Below, piece by piece: positions 8,725-17,143 of a stretch of DNA of 53,222 nucleotides. The stretch is from NCBI GenBank assembly GCA_009668925.1, contig SBEK01000005.1, forward strand, positions 1 to 53,222, read 5' to 3'. Source of the stretch: Deltaproteobacteria bacterium (GTDB lineage Bacteria; Desulfobacterota; Syntrophia; Syntrophales; Smithellaceae). The position numbers and the translations under genes were made by a program. The first letter of the stretch is position 1. The number at the start of each line of letters is the position of its first letter. The notes under the pieces are model-generated. The model was not told where the DNA came from. It worked only from the letters and a program-made list of their open reading frames with translations, and made no database searches.

Positions 8725-8896
8725 ATAGCATAATGGTACTTGTAAGATAATGAACTATTTCCGTTTTAGTCGTCCCTAACCTAGCTTAACCGTTTCACTT
8801 GGAGCTTGTGGCATTGCAGGGAATCAATTTATAGAATCGCATCTGTAGGCCGCGCGAAACGGGCGCTACAGCATCTGGACAAGAGGATAGACAAAT
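8725..8896. other. Intergenic region with small hairpin before the MglB-like gene
   Basis: CTGTAG (8843-8848) pairs with CTACAG (8866-8871), and GCATCTG occurs directly repeated on both flanks (8839 and 8871). The structure ends just before the GAGGA ribosome site of the MglB-like gene, so it could affect translation. It matches no riboswitch class I recognise. Confidence 0.3.
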
Positions 8897-9283
8897 ATGA
8901 TTTTAGGTCAAAAGCAACTCGACAAAATACACGACACTTTAACTGAAAATCTCATCGGGTCCGGCGTTCAGAGTGTGATGCTGATTGATACAGCAGGGAA
9001 TGTGATCGCATCGATCAACAACGGGCATGAGACGATGGACTTGTATTCGCTTGCGGCGCTGGCCGCCGCCAACTTTGGCGCCATGAGCTGCATGGCCAGA
9101 ATTGTTGGTGAAGATGAGTTTTCTCTTTTGTTCCATAAGGGAGAAAAGGAAAATATTTATTTTTGCAAAGTAAATGAAGAGTTGCTGCTCGTGAATATTT
9201 TCAACAATCAGATTTCGCTCGGTTTCCTGAGATTGAAGATGTCCAAGGTTGTTGAAGAGTTACTCGAATTATTGACGTTGTAA
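8897..9283 (+). CDS. MglB-like roadblock protein (GTPase regulator)
   Basis: The 128-residue roadblock/LC7 protein carries the MglB-type core: VMLIDTAGNVIASI, then LAALAAANFGAM and a small-side-chain helix, and FSLLFHKGEKENIYF. MglB homodimers stimulate GTP hydrolysis by MglA in Myxococcus and Thermus. Its place immediately upstream of an MglA-type GTPase (73 bases to the chosen start) supports that role. Of the three roadblock-type proteins in this run it is the one most like canonical MglB. Confidence 0.82.
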   Translation: MILGQKQLDKIHDTLTENLIGSGVQSVMLIDTAGNVIASINNGHETMDLYSLAALAAANFGAMSCMARIVGEDEFSLLFHKGEKENIYFCKVNEELLLVNIFNNQISLGFLRLKMSKVVEELLELLTL

Positions 9284-9356
9284 TCGTTGGTGAATTGGCG
9301 AAGGCGAAAAGCGGTATCGGTCTAATCGTGGTTCAAGATAGCAGGGGGTGGCAAGT

Positions 9357-9971
9357 TTGGCGTTTATTAATTTGAAGGACAAAGTGATTCAAGCCAAGAT
9401 CGTTTATTATGGTCCTGGAAGATGCGGCAAAACAACGAATCTCGAATACATATATGATAAATGCCGTACGCAGGTCAATTCGGAAATGGTCACGGTTAAA
9501 ACGCAGGGTGATCGGACGCTGTTTTTTGATTTCTTCCCGTTTGACATGGGCAAAATCAGCGGGTACGATGTTAAAATTCAACTCTACACGGTTCCCGGAC
9601 AAGTCAAGTACAACTCCACAAGACGTCTGGTCTTGAAAGGCGTTGACGGCGTTGTTTTTGTCGCGGACTCGTCGGCTGAACGCCGGAACAAGAACATTAT
9701 TTCCATCCGGAACCTGGAAGAGAACTTGACGCTGTATAATAAGAATATCCATGAAATCCCCCTCGTCATTCAATATAACAAAAGAGATTTGGATAAACAG
9801 GGCATTGAAATTCTGGACATTGAGACCCTGGAAAACGACCTCAATTCAGAGTTGAAGGCTCCTTCATTTGAAGCCAGCGCCGTAGAAGGGCATAATGTTA
9901 TTCTGACCCTTAAGAAGATCATTTACCACACGATGTCGTCTCTGGAAAAGCAACTGAAACAGGAGCCATAA
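9357..9971 (+). CDS. MglA-type small Ras-like GTPase
   Basis: The 204-residue protein has Walker A GPGRCGKTT, the effector/switch region ending TVKTQGDRTLFFDF, switch II TVPGQ (the canonical Asp is Thr, as in other MglA proteins), and the guanine-specificity motif YNKRD. It belongs to the prokaryotic polarity-GTPase group that positions type IV pili, motility machinery or other cell-pole components. The TTG at 9357 gives the family N terminus (AFINLKDKVIQAKIVYYGPG) with GGGGG at the right distance; a GTG at 9348 would add three residues. The probable GAP is the MglB-like gene just upstream. Confidence 0.92.
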   Translation: MAFINLKDKVIQAKIVYYGPGRCGKTTNLEYIYDKCRTQVNSEMVTVKTQGDRTLFFDFFPFDMGKISGYDVKIQLYTVPGQVKYNSTRRLVLKGVDGVVFVADSSAERRNKNIISIRNLEENLTLYNKNIHEIPLVIQYNKRDLDKQGIEILDIETLENDLNSELKAPSFEASAVEGHNVILTLKKIIYHTMSSLEKQLKQEP

Positions 9972-9972
9972 A

Positions 9973-11229
9973 ATGAAAATAAAAGAAGAGTCTTCATTTC
10001 TTCAGGGAGTAGAAAGCCGCCTCGACAGTCTCTTTGCTGAAGACGTCCAGCCACTGGTAGAAAAAGACTCCGATCCTCCCGCCGCTGCCGTTCAAGACCT
10101 TCCGCCCGCTGCACCCGTTGTCATGGAGGAAACCCAGGAAATCCCGGCCATCGTCGAAAAAGGCCGTAAATCAGATGTCCCTTCGGAACCCGTCCCGGCG
10201 CAAGACAAATCGTCTTTTATCTCAGAAATCGAAAAGCGTTTTTCCGCGATATTCGGTGAAGACGATGCGGGGGTTAAAGCCGCCGCGGGAACTGCAGCGG
10301 GTGATGCTCTGGAAAGCATCAGCGCTCCGTCCGAGCGTGAGGAAACCCTGTCCGCCGGTCCGTCCTTAGAAGATGTGTCTTCACCTTCATCTTCCGTTCT
10401 CCACTCTCCTTTGAAGGATATGAAAAGCATTATTCTGTCCATTGAATGGGAAATCAACGACACGATCCTTGAACAACTGGAGGACGAGATCAATAAACTC
10501 TATCTGATGTATACGGGTGACCGCGTTATTCAGGGATTTTTGAGAATCCTCCGTTTCCTGGGCAGGTATGTCCGCGTCCGCGGCGTTCACTCCACCCAGG
10601 ATTCCATTAATTTGCTTCTCTATATTTACGACCATCTGGAAAGCGTCATGGTCTCCGAAGGGATGACGGAGGCAAAGAAGCATGCCATCATCAGCGACAG
10701 CATCAAGCGTTACAGGGCATGGGTTGAGAGCATCGACCTGGAAGCCCCTTCGCGGGAAATTCCCGTTCAGGAATCCGAGCCCGCTCCCGACGAACCCCCG
10801 ATTCCGGAACCGTCAAAAGAGCAGGTCTCACAGGAGTGGAAAGCGGATGAGGAACCTTTAACCGGAATCCGGAGTTCCGCCGAACCTATAGGCGATGTTT
10901 CCCAGAAACCCATCGCCGGCGTTTCGCTCGAACCGGTTGCCGATGTCCCCTTGGAAAAAGCGGTTGAAGAACCGCTCCCGGGTTTTTCGGCCCAGAAAGA
11001 AGAGCAAGCCTTCCCGGAACCGGAAGTGGTCTCCCTGGCGCCGCCGGCCGCCGTTCTGGAAACAGCGCCGCCGGCCGGAGCTGCCGACATCGAGAAGGCG
11101 GTGGCCGCAATTAAAGACCTGCCGCCCCATGAGGCGTTTATCTATGCGGTGGAAGAAATGAAGAGGATGTTTCAGTCCGAATTGGACGCCCTGAAGGAAG
11201 AAGTCCGAATCCTTAAAAATGCGCGGTGA
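9973..11229 (+). CDS. Acidic, proline-rich protein with duplicated N-terminal motif (possible GTPase-module scaffold)
   Basis: The 418-residue protein belongs to no family I recognise. Residues about 7-24 (SSFLQGVESRLDSLFAED) recur at about 77-94 (SSFISEIEKRFSAIFGED), two copies of a short amphipathic helix in an acidic, disordered region. A helical block (about 153-263) looks globular. It is followed by a Pro/Glu-rich stretch with approximate repeats (EPIGDVSQKP, EPVADVPLEK) and a C-terminal coiled coil (about 385-418). It starts one base after the MglA-type stop, so it is almost certainly translated with it. Paired short helices suggest docking to a partner such as the GTPase or the roadblock dimer; this is inference. 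Confidence 0.65.
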   Translation: MKIKEESSFLQGVESRLDSLFAEDVQPLVEKDSDPPAAAVQDLPPAAPVVMEETQEIPAIVEKGRKSDVPSEPVPAQDKSSFISEIEKRFSAIFGEDDAGVKAAAGTAAGDALESISAPSEREETLSAGPSLEDVSSPSSSVLHSPLKDMKSIILSIEWEINDTILEQLEDEINKLYLMYTGDRVIQGFLRILRFLGRYVRVRGVHSTQDSINLLLYIYDHLESVMVSEGMTEAKKHAIISDSIKRYRAWVESIDLEAPSREIPVQESEPAPDEPPIPEPSKEQVSQEWKADEEPLTGIRSSAEPIGDVSQKPIAGVSLEPVADVPLEKAVEEPLPGFSAQKEEQAFPEPEVVSLAPPAAVLETAPPAGAADIEKAVAAIKDLPPHEAFIYAVEEMKRMFQSELDALKEEVRILKNAR

Positions 11230-11338
11230 GCGCATCATCATGAATATTTTCCCGGGACGGCTGCGGGGAAAATCAACGTGACGCTTGCCGAGAAACAAAA
11301 TCAATGCGTTTTCAGCCGAACGGGAAAGGCTCCCCAGC

Positions 11339-11512
11339 ATGGTCGTATTTTGTGAAGAATGTGGAGAAAGATATGTCATTGAAGCTGAAGAAGCAAGAGG
11401 CTCAGCGATGATCTTTATTTGCCGGGCCTGTAATGATATCATCCGCATTCCGACTCAGGGAGCGTATTACAAAAGAGGAGAAAAAGCGGAAATCAAAGCT
11501 GAAAAGATTTAG
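11339..11512 (+). CDS. Small MJ0042-like zinc-ribbon protein
   Basis: The 57-residue protein has two CxxC knuckles (FCEECGERY near the start and ICRACNDII about 26 residues later), spaced as in MJ0042-type zinc ribbons. These ribbons usually form the N terminus of DUF3426 membrane proteins; here the DUF3426-like protein is a separate gene 58 bases downstream. I chose the ATG at 11339 because the ribbon starts at once; an upstream TTG at 11285 would add a basic lead unlike the family. Confidence 0.65.
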   Translation: MVVFCEECGERYVIEAEEARGSAMIFICRACNDIIRIPTQGAYYKRGEKAEIKAEKI

Positions 11513-11570
11513 AAAATTTTTCAGGCTGACACGGCATTAACCGGACCGAACTGCTATGAAGGACGCTCGA

Positions 11571-12953
11571 ATGGATACTAAAAGTGAGTTGTTTGATTTA
11601 GAACGAGAGAAGCGGGAGTTGGACACTTTCTTGTCCACGATTGCCGGAGATGGCACATCCGTGATTCCGTCCGCGACGGGCGCGGTTCCGGCTAAGGAGA
11701 CACCTTCTTCATCGGCAAAGAATAAATCTGCATTCGAAGCCTTGCCGCAGGAACCTGCCGGATTGAAACCGGATCGTCGGGCCGTAAAAATGGAGGCGCC
11801 GAAGCCTCCGGGCCGCAAGGACAAAGCATACGCGTCGGAATTTATTTCCAAGATTGCGGAGGCTCAGCCTGACCCTCTGGAGCGATCAGGACAATCCGGT
11901 TCGAGATCGGATCGGATATCATCATTTTTGTCGCTGGATGAAGAAAAAAAAGAGGACGCATCGCTTAGAGTAAAGGTCCCGTCGGGGGTCAGGCCACTGG
12001 AAAGCTTTAAGACCATGACTCGGTTTGACAGGACAATAAAGCCTGAAGAAGATTTGTCTCTGGAATCGAAACCATTGGAAATAAAACCGCCGGAGCCGAA
12101 ACTTTGGGAAACAAAGCTGCCGGAGCCGAAACTGCCGGAGTCGAAACTTCGGGAAACAAAGCCGCCGGAGACGAAGCCGCCGGAGCCGAAACTTTGGGAA
12201 ACAAAGCTGCCGGAAATGAAGCCGCCGGAGCCGAAACCTCGGGAAGCGAAGCCGCCGGAAATGAAGCCGCCGGAGTCGAAACTTCGGGAAACAAAGCTGC
12301 CGGAGACGAAGCCTCGGGAAACAAAGCCGCCGGAGACGAAACCGCTTCCGGAAGTGAAGAAGGCGGCAACGGATGTCAAATCAGAGAAAAAAGCGGAAGC
12401 CGCCGGTCCCTATGATTATTCGCCGAAGAAGGGCCTCGGCAAAGGCAAATGGATCGGGATTTCCATTATCGTAATTATTTTGCTGCTTGCCGGATACCTG
12501 GGATTCTTTTCGAAATCATTTTTGCCCGGTGTGAAAAATCTGTTCAAGACGGAGCTGGGTTCCTCCGCGTCAGCCGCGAAAGGCATTAATCTGCTCGGCG
12601 TGCGGCAGCGGCTGGTTTATAATATGAAACTGGGGAAGACGATCCGCGTGGTCGAAGGGGTTGCTGAAAATTCAACATCGCAGACCGTTTCGAAGATTAA
12701 AATTGCAGCGAATCTCTTTGCCGCGGACGGAGCATTACTGGCCTCGATGGAATCTTTCGGCGGTCAGATTCTCGTGGACGCGCAATTGGAGAATCTGGAT
12801 GAAGCCGGTTTGGTTTCCGAACTGAATAAGAGTAAAGGATCGGACGACAAAATACCGCCCCGCGGGCAAATACCCTTTATGATCATTTTCACGAAGGAAC
12901 TGGCCGGGGTCCATAAACTATCCGTTTCCGCAATTGACTATGCGAAGCATTGA
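11571..12953 (+). CDS. Single-pass membrane protein with Pro/Lys/Glu repeat and DUF3426-like periplasmic domain
   Basis: This protein of about 460 residues has an acidic cytoplasmic N terminus (about 1-165), a Pro/Lys/Glu-rich repeat (about 169-259, units such as PPEPKLWETK), one membrane segment (about 298-318) and a periplasmic domain with a DUF3426-like pattern: VVEGVAENSTSQTV, then a strand-rich core and IPPRGQIPFMIIF. The ATG at 11571 has GAAGGA eight bases upstream and is preferred to the ATG at 11556. The repeat probably acts as an extended spacer on the cytoplasmic side. Context suggests a membrane anchor for the preceding GTPase module. Confidence 0.7.
   Translation: MDTKSELFDLEREKRELDTFLSTIAGDGTSVIPSATGAVPAKETPSSSAKNKSAFEALPQEPAGLKPDRRAVKMEAPKPPGRKDKAYASEFISKIAEAQPDPLERSGQSGSRSDRISSFLSLDEEKKEDASLRVKVPSGVRPLESFKTMTRFDRTIKPEEDLSLESKPLEIKPPEPKLWETKLPEPKLPESKLRETKPPETKPPEPKLWETKLPEMKPPEPKPREAKPPEMKPPESKLRETKLPETKPRETKPPETKPLPEVKKAATDVKSEKKAEAAGPYDYSPKKGLGKGKWIGISIIVIILLLAGYLGFFSKSFLPGVKNLFKTELGSSASAAKGINLLGVRQRLVYNMKLGKTIRVVEGVAENSTSQTVSKIKIAANLFAADGALLASMESFGGQILVDAQLENLDEAGLVSELNKSKGSDDKIPPRGQIPFMIIFTKELAGVHKLSVSAIDYAKH
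12076..12346 (+). repeat. Degenerate in-frame repeat encoding Pro/Lys/Glu units
   Basis: Units of GCCGCCGGAGCCGAAAC and CTTCGGGAAACAAAG type alternate, encoding P-P-E-P-K and L-(W/R)-E-T-K blocks. Every unit length is a multiple of three, so the frame stays open. Copies are near identical at DNA level, which points to slippage or unequal crossing-over. Confidence 0.8.
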
Positions 12954-13365
12954 CCAACGATTCGGATCGTTTTCATTCGGGCAATAACTTTGTTTGGCGC
13001 CCCAAATGTACCCGGGGGCGGATTTTGCTTCCCATGCGCGTTCCGGGCAACTCATTTTCCGTGAGAGCGGATTGCATGTGTCCGTCATATCCTGAATCAC
13101 AAAAGATATTCCTTGCTATTTATCTTCATTGCCTGTAAAGACCCCGCAGGAATAGCGATACATATTGACCTTCCCACCTTTCTTAATCAGAAATTTGCTA
13201 AGGATAATCCGCTAATCACAATAGGATCCAGATGTTTTGCCGTGTTTGAGACTGTCTTGCCAACGCCGGATAGGCGTTAAAAGGCCTGCCTTTACCAGCC
13301 ATATAACGGTTTTCATTGGGTTTAAATCTAAATAGATGCTGGTATCATACAATAAAGGATAAGTA
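12954..13365. other. Gene-free stretch with leader hairpin before rhlE
   Basis: No convincing gene occurs in these 412 bases. AACGCC (13262-13267) pairs with GGCGTT (13273-13278) around GGATA, about 90 bases before the helicase start. The AT-rich leader that follows (containing AACGGTTTTCATTGGG) is long for a bacterial 5' UTR, as seen for cold-induced helicase genes. A regulatory role is only suggested. Confidence 0.35.
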
Positions 13366-14658
13366 ATGAGTTTTGAGAAGTTTAAGTTGAATGAAAAAAT
13401 TATGGCGGGCGGTTTGTCCGCCGGATACAAGCAGCCGACGCCTATTCAGGCCGCGTCCATTCCTGCCATTATGGAGGGGAAGGATCTGATGGGGTTGGCC
13501 CAGACCGGAACCGGGAAGACAGCAGCGTTTGTTTTGCCGATTCTGCAGCGCCTGCTGCAGCGCCGGCGCGGCCCTATCCGCGCCCTGATCATTGCGCCGA
13601 CGCGGGAATTATCGGAACAGACCCATGAAGCGATCAGGCAGCTGGGGGGGAAGACGGGTCTTTGCAGCGCCTCCATCTACGGCGGCGTCAACATCAACAC
13701 CCAGATCAATCACTTGCGTTCCCGTGTCGATATTGTCTCGGCCTGTCCGGGGCGTCTGCTCGATCACATCGGGCGCGGCACCCTGGATTTGTCGCACGTG
13801 GAGGTTCTGGTTCTCGACGAAGCAGACCACATGTTTGACATGGGTTTCCTGCCGGATGTCCGCAGAATCGTCAAGCATCTGCCGGCAGAGCGTCAGACCC
13901 TGCTTTTCTCCGCCACCATGCCCGGCGAAATCCGTTCTCTGGCCGATGATCTGCTTTGCGATCCCGTTCATGTTCAGATTGGGGATATCGCTCCGGTGAT
14001 GACGGTTTCCCACAAGTTTTATCCGGTCGGGACCCAGCAGAAAACCGCTCTGCTCAAGGATATTCTGGAGAAGACCGACACCGAATCCGTCCTGGTCTTT
14101 ACCCGGACGAAATCGCGCGCCAAGAGTCTGGCCGAACAGTTGAACAGAGTGGGGCACAAAGTGACCTCGCTGCACGGCAATCTGACGCAGCAAAAACGCA
14201 AGCAGTCTCTCGACGGATTTCGGGACGGCCGCTATGAGGTGATGATCGCCACGGACATCGCCGCGCGCGGCATCGATGTGAACCGGATCTCGCACGTGAT
14301 CAACTACGATATGCCGTCCACCGCGGAGGCTTACACGCACCGCATCGGCAGAACCGGACGCGCCCTGAAAACCGGAGATGCGTTTACTTTTATTACCGGG
14401 GAAGACGGTGAGCTGCTCAGGTCGCTTAAGAAAATGCTGGGAGACAAGCTGCAGTATGAGAATGTTGAAGGCTTAACCCTGAACCCGTCTGTCTGTGAAG
14501 CGATGGGTGCTCGTGCTCACCAGTTGACAAGACCGACTAATCAAAGCGGCAGAAAACCGTTTTCGTCCCGGACCCTGTCTGCCAAACGGCCTTCTCAACG
14601 ATCATTTAAAGACGCGGGAAGGGTAAACTGGTCAGCCCGTGCCGCGCAAGTGGCCTAG
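13366..14658 (+). CDS. rhlE: DEAD-box ATP-dependent RNA helicase (RhlE type)
   Basis: The 430-residue helicase shows the full motif set: Q motif (GYKQPTPIQ), motif I AQTGTGKT, Ia PTRELSEQ, II DEAD in VLDEADHMFDMGF, III SAT, IV VLVFTRTK, V ATDIAARGIDV and VI HRIGRTGR. A basic, Ser/Arg-rich tail of about 60 residues follows, as in RhlE proteins. It unwinds short RNA duplexes in ribosome assembly or RNA decay. Motif Ib-II lies in VDIVSACPGRLLDHI, where the usual ATPGR Thr is Cys. AAAGGAT lies before the ATG. Convergent with the acyltransferase. Confidence 0.93.
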   Translation: MSFEKFKLNEKIMAGGLSAGYKQPTPIQAASIPAIMEGKDLMGLAQTGTGKTAAFVLPILQRLLQRRRGPIRALIIAPTRELSEQTHEAIRQLGGKTGLCSASIYGGVNINTQINHLRSRVDIVSACPGRLLDHIGRGTLDLSHVEVLVLDEADHMFDMGFLPDVRRIVKHLPAERQTLLFSATMPGEIRSLADDLLCDPVHVQIGDIAPVMTVSHKFYPVGTQQKTALLKDILEKTDTESVLVFTRTKSRAKSLAEQLNRVGHKVTSLHGNLTQQKRKQSLDGFRDGRYEVMIATDIAARGIDVNRISHVINYDMPSTAEAYTHRIGRTGRALKTGDAFTFITGEDGELLRSLKKMLGDKLQYENVEGLTLNPSVCEAMGARAHQLTRPTNQSGRKPFSSRTLSAKRPSQRSFKDAGRVNWSARAAQVA

Positions 14659-14697
14659 CGCAAACATCATCACGTCTGCGGGAGGTCCGGAACGCAA

Positions 14698-15600
14698 TCA
14701 CGCTCCGGCCTCCTGCATTAATGACGCAATCTGCGCATCCTTGTCTTTCCATAAGTCCTGTACCCACTGTTGAAAAGCGGCCTGGAATTCCTTGTCGCCT
14801 TCGTAATCCCCCTGCAGAAACCGCTCAGGTATTTCCAGCGAAGACATTCGCACCATAACCCTTTTCATTTTGCCGCATAAAAATCCCCAGAGAGTGGGAG
14901 CGCCGTCCGGGTAGACAATCGTAATATTCAATAGAGAATGAAATTTGTCTCCCAATACGCTCAGGGCCAGCGCAATGCCTCCCGCCTTCGGTTTCAACAG
15001 ATACTGATAGGGCTGATCCTGATGTTCATGCTTGGCCGCCGTGAATCTTGTTCCCTCCAGAAAGTTCATGACGCTGGTCGGAATCCTTGTAAATGTCTCG
15101 CAGGCCTTGCGGGTGGTTTCAAAATCTTTTCCTCTTTGTCCGGGATGCTTCTTCAAATACGCTGCGCTATGGCGCCGTAAAAAAGGAAAATCCAGCGCCC
15201 ACCAGGCCAGCCCCATGAACGGCACCCAGATCAACTCCCTCTTTAAAAAAAATTTCATGAGCGGTATGCGCCGGTTCAGCAACTTCTGAAGAACAAAAAT
15301 GTCCGCCCAGGATTGATGGTTGCTGATGACCAGATACCATCCCCGGTAGTTCAGGTTGTCCGTGCCCTGAACATCCCAAATGGTCTTCTGGGTCAACCTC
15401 ATCCATAAGCCATTGCCGGAAATCCAATTTTCCGCGATCCAGAGAAGAATTTTGTCAAATGCTCGGGTCAGTGGCCGAAAAGGCGACAAGAATTTTAGAA
15501 AAGAAAAGACAAACAAAATCGATACCCAGAAGATAACATTCAAGGCCAGCAAGGATATTGCTAAACAGCCCACCAGCCAATCAGGTAGAAATTTCAACAT
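14698..15600 (-). CDS. Membrane lysophospholipid acyltransferase family protein (YihG-like)
   Basis: The 300-residue protein has a long hydrophobic N terminus (about 7-40), the catalytic HX4D box in SNHQSWADIF, an FLEGTRFT glycerophosphate-binding motif and the later VYPDG segment of the PlsC superfamily. The extended HQDQPYQYLLKPKAGG region is typical of the YihG branch, which acylates lysophospholipids. The acyl donor and exact acceptor cannot be told from sequence. It is encoded alone and convergent with rhlE; the stop codons are 40 bases apart. Confidence 0.85.
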   Translation of the reverse strand: MLKFLPDWLVGCLAISLLALNVIFWVSILFVFSFLKFLSPFRPLTRAFDKILLWIAENWISGNGLWMRLTQKTIWDVQGTDNLNYRGWYLVISNHQSWADIFVLQKLLNRRIPLMKFFLKRELIWVPFMGLAWWALDFPFLRRHSAAYLKKHPGQRGKDFETTRKACETFTRIPTSVMNFLEGTRFTAAKHEHQDQPYQYLLKPKAGGIALALSVLGDKFHSLLNITIVYPDGAPTLWGFLCGKMKRVMVRMSSLEIPERFLQGDYEGDKEFQAAFQQWVQDLWKDKDAQIASLMQEAGA

Positions 15601-15722
15601 TTTTTACTCCTTTTTTCTCTATCGGCGGTACGCCTTAACACGGGCTCTCCGATTGGTCAAAACAAAATGAAGCCGGACGCTTTTTATGGCAATACGCTCT
15701 CCCCTGCTGTATAAGCCAATAG

Positions 15723-16031
15723 ATGACGAGGCTCATAAATCATTCACAATGCTTGACCTGGATCGTCTACATCCTGCGTTGTGCCGATGGCACGCTTTAT
15801 ACCGGCGCGACCAATCGCCTGGAAAAGAGGCTGACGGATCATAACCGGGGAAAGGCATCCAAATATACCCGGTCCAGAAGACCCGTGATCCTGGTTGCAG
15901 CAAGCCGGGAAATGAGCAGGAGTGAGGCTTTGATCCTTGAATCAAGAATCAAAAAGATGCCGAAAGAAGAAAAGATCGCCGGCCTTCAAAAAGCAGGTAC
16001 AGACCCAAAAGGGCATAACGGAACCCCGTGA
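15723..16031 (+). CDS. GIY-YIG domain protein (YhbQ/UPF0213 type)
   Basis: The 102-residue protein has the GIY-YIG nuclease core: WIVYILRCADGTLYTGATN (the VYI...YTG motif), the following Arg in LEKRLTDHN, and the Glu in EALILESRIK. Family members are small single-domain nucleases of uncertain physiological role, some acting on structured or damaged DNA. The ribosome site before the ATG is poor; a TTG at 15753 directly ahead of the domain is an alternative start. A terminator follows at once. Confidence 0.85.
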   Translation: MTRLINHSQCLTWIVYILRCADGTLYTGATNRLEKRLTDHNRGKASKYTRSRRPVILVAASREMSRSEALILESRIKKMPKEEKIAGLQKAGTDPKGHNGTP

Positions 16032-16041
16032 CTTGACAAAA

Positions 16042-16061
16042 CCCCTTGTCAAGGGGATTTT
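16042..16061 (+). terminator. Rho-independent terminator
   Basis: CCCCTT (16042-16047) pairs with AAGGGG (16051-16056) around GTC, followed by ATTTT. It lies eleven bases after the stop of the GIY-YIG gene. Confidence 0.7.
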
Positions 16062-16230
16062 CCTGCAGCGCACCTCTAAGATCCAATCCGCTCTCAATAT
16101 CGTGAATTCCCGGCCGTGCCGCCGGCGGGGTCCGCTGCCGATACCCGTCAAATCAGGCGAGCTGCCCTGAAGACCCGTGTGCAGAGGATAATGGCCGCCT
16201 GAAAATCTGCTTGACTTTACCCGCCAGGTA

Positions 16231-16248
16231 TTTAACCATGTGGTTAAA
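16231..16248. promoter_or_regulatory. Probable TetR operator
   Basis: TTTAACCA and TGGTTAAA form perfect 8-bp arms around TG, about 75 bases before the TetR-family gene. A second, overlapping half-matched element, AACC-ATAC-GGTT (16247-16258), extends the symmetry, a layout common for paired TetR dimers. A -35-like TTGACT lies just upstream (16211-16216). The repressor probably controls itself and the export operon from here. Confidence 0.65.
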
Positions 16249-16321
16249 CCATACGGTTGAATTTTGGGCCGGATAGATGCGATTCCGGCCGATTGATTTT
16301 TTTGAGAACGGGAATTACGTT

Positions 16322-16972
16322 ATGACAGAAGGAGCTTCGCCGACGCGGGGAATCGATATGGAAAAGCCAGGCAAAACGACGGAAAAGATCCTCCATGCGG
16401 CGCGGGCGGTTTTCGCCGAGAAAGGATACAGCGGGACGCATGTGGATGAAATTGCCGCCCGAGCCGGAGTCAACAAGGCGACGCTCTATTATCAGATCGG
16501 TGATAAAGATACCCTTTATGCCCATGTTATTCACCAGGTGTTGGGGAATATTGCCGGCGTCCTTGCCGAGGACGTCGGGAAGGCAACACATCCTGCGGAA
16601 AAACTGAAAACCTATATCAACGGCATTGCCGCCGCGGTTGATAAGAATCCCGAACTTCCGTCGATTATGATGCGAGAGATGGCCGGAGGCGGCGCACACT
16701 TGCCCCGCGTGGTCATTGAAGATATTGCCGGCGTTCTGGCGATTCTTCAGGGGATTCTGGAAGACGGAAGAAAGAAAGGAATTTTTGAGGCCGTGTCGCC
16801 GTTTCTCATCCACATGATGATTATGGGAACGATCTTGTTTTACAAGAAAGGCGCCGGGATCCAGGACCAGCCGTCGCGGCTGGCCGAGGCTCTCAGAGTC
16901 CGCGACCGGAAGCTTAAAGGCCATTTGGGAAACGAAGTGGGGAAGCTTGTCTTCCGGGCGATCAGGAAGTAA
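16322..16972 (+). CDS. TetR/AcrR-family repressor of the adjoining export operon
   Basis: The product is 216 residues from the ATG at 16322. An N-terminal helix-turn-helix is clear (TTEKILHAARAVFAEKGYSGTH, recognition helix in VNKATLYYQIGDKDTLY), followed by a helical ligand-binding domain with YbiH/CecR-like features (IMMREMAGGG). In E. coli the TetR-type CecR sits beside ybhGFSR, and the same order is seen here. The start is uncertain: ATGs at 16277, 16322 and 16358 are in frame, and the domain begins shortly after the last. The inducer is unknown. Confidence 0.87.
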   Translation: MTEGASPTRGIDMEKPGKTTEKILHAARAVFAEKGYSGTHVDEIAARAGVNKATLYYQIGDKDTLYAHVIHQVLGNIAGVLAEDVGKATHPAEKLKTYINGIAAAVDKNPELPSIMMREMAGGGAHLPRVVIEDIAGVLAILQGILEDGRKKGIFEAVSPFLIHMMIMGTILFYKKGAGIQDQPSRLAEALRVRDRKLKGHLGNEVGKLVFRAIRK

Positions 16973-17143
16973 GGCCCCCGTGTTTATCTTCATCCGGAGG
17001 ATGATGGCGGCGGTGGCTTGCTTCGTATCGGTATGCGGGCGGTGCGCACCGGCGCGGACCCTGTCTCACGCCGGCACCCCGCGTTCGGAATGACTCATGG
17101 CGGAGGCGCAGAGGTCGCAAAAATCCGTTCAAGGGGGAGGATT

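Noticed and set aside
8839..8877. Possible riboswitch before the MglB-like gene
   Set aside because: A small hairpin and direct repeat exist, but no conserved aptamer core (c-di-GMP or other) can be found.
12076..12346. Regularly spaced repeat resembling a CRISPR array
   Set aside because: Repeats are contiguous without unique spacers, are all multiples of three and lie inside an open reading frame.
11864..12379. Ser/Gly/Phe-rich open frame on the minus strand
   Set aside because: It is the antisense reading of the Pro/Lys/Glu repeat; the repeat keeps all frames open, and the plus-strand gene has clear domains.
14684..14716. Possible rho-independent terminator for rhlE
   Set aside because: GGAGG-CCGGA pairs imperfectly with TCCGG-CCTCC, but it lies over the end of the convergent gene and has no T run.
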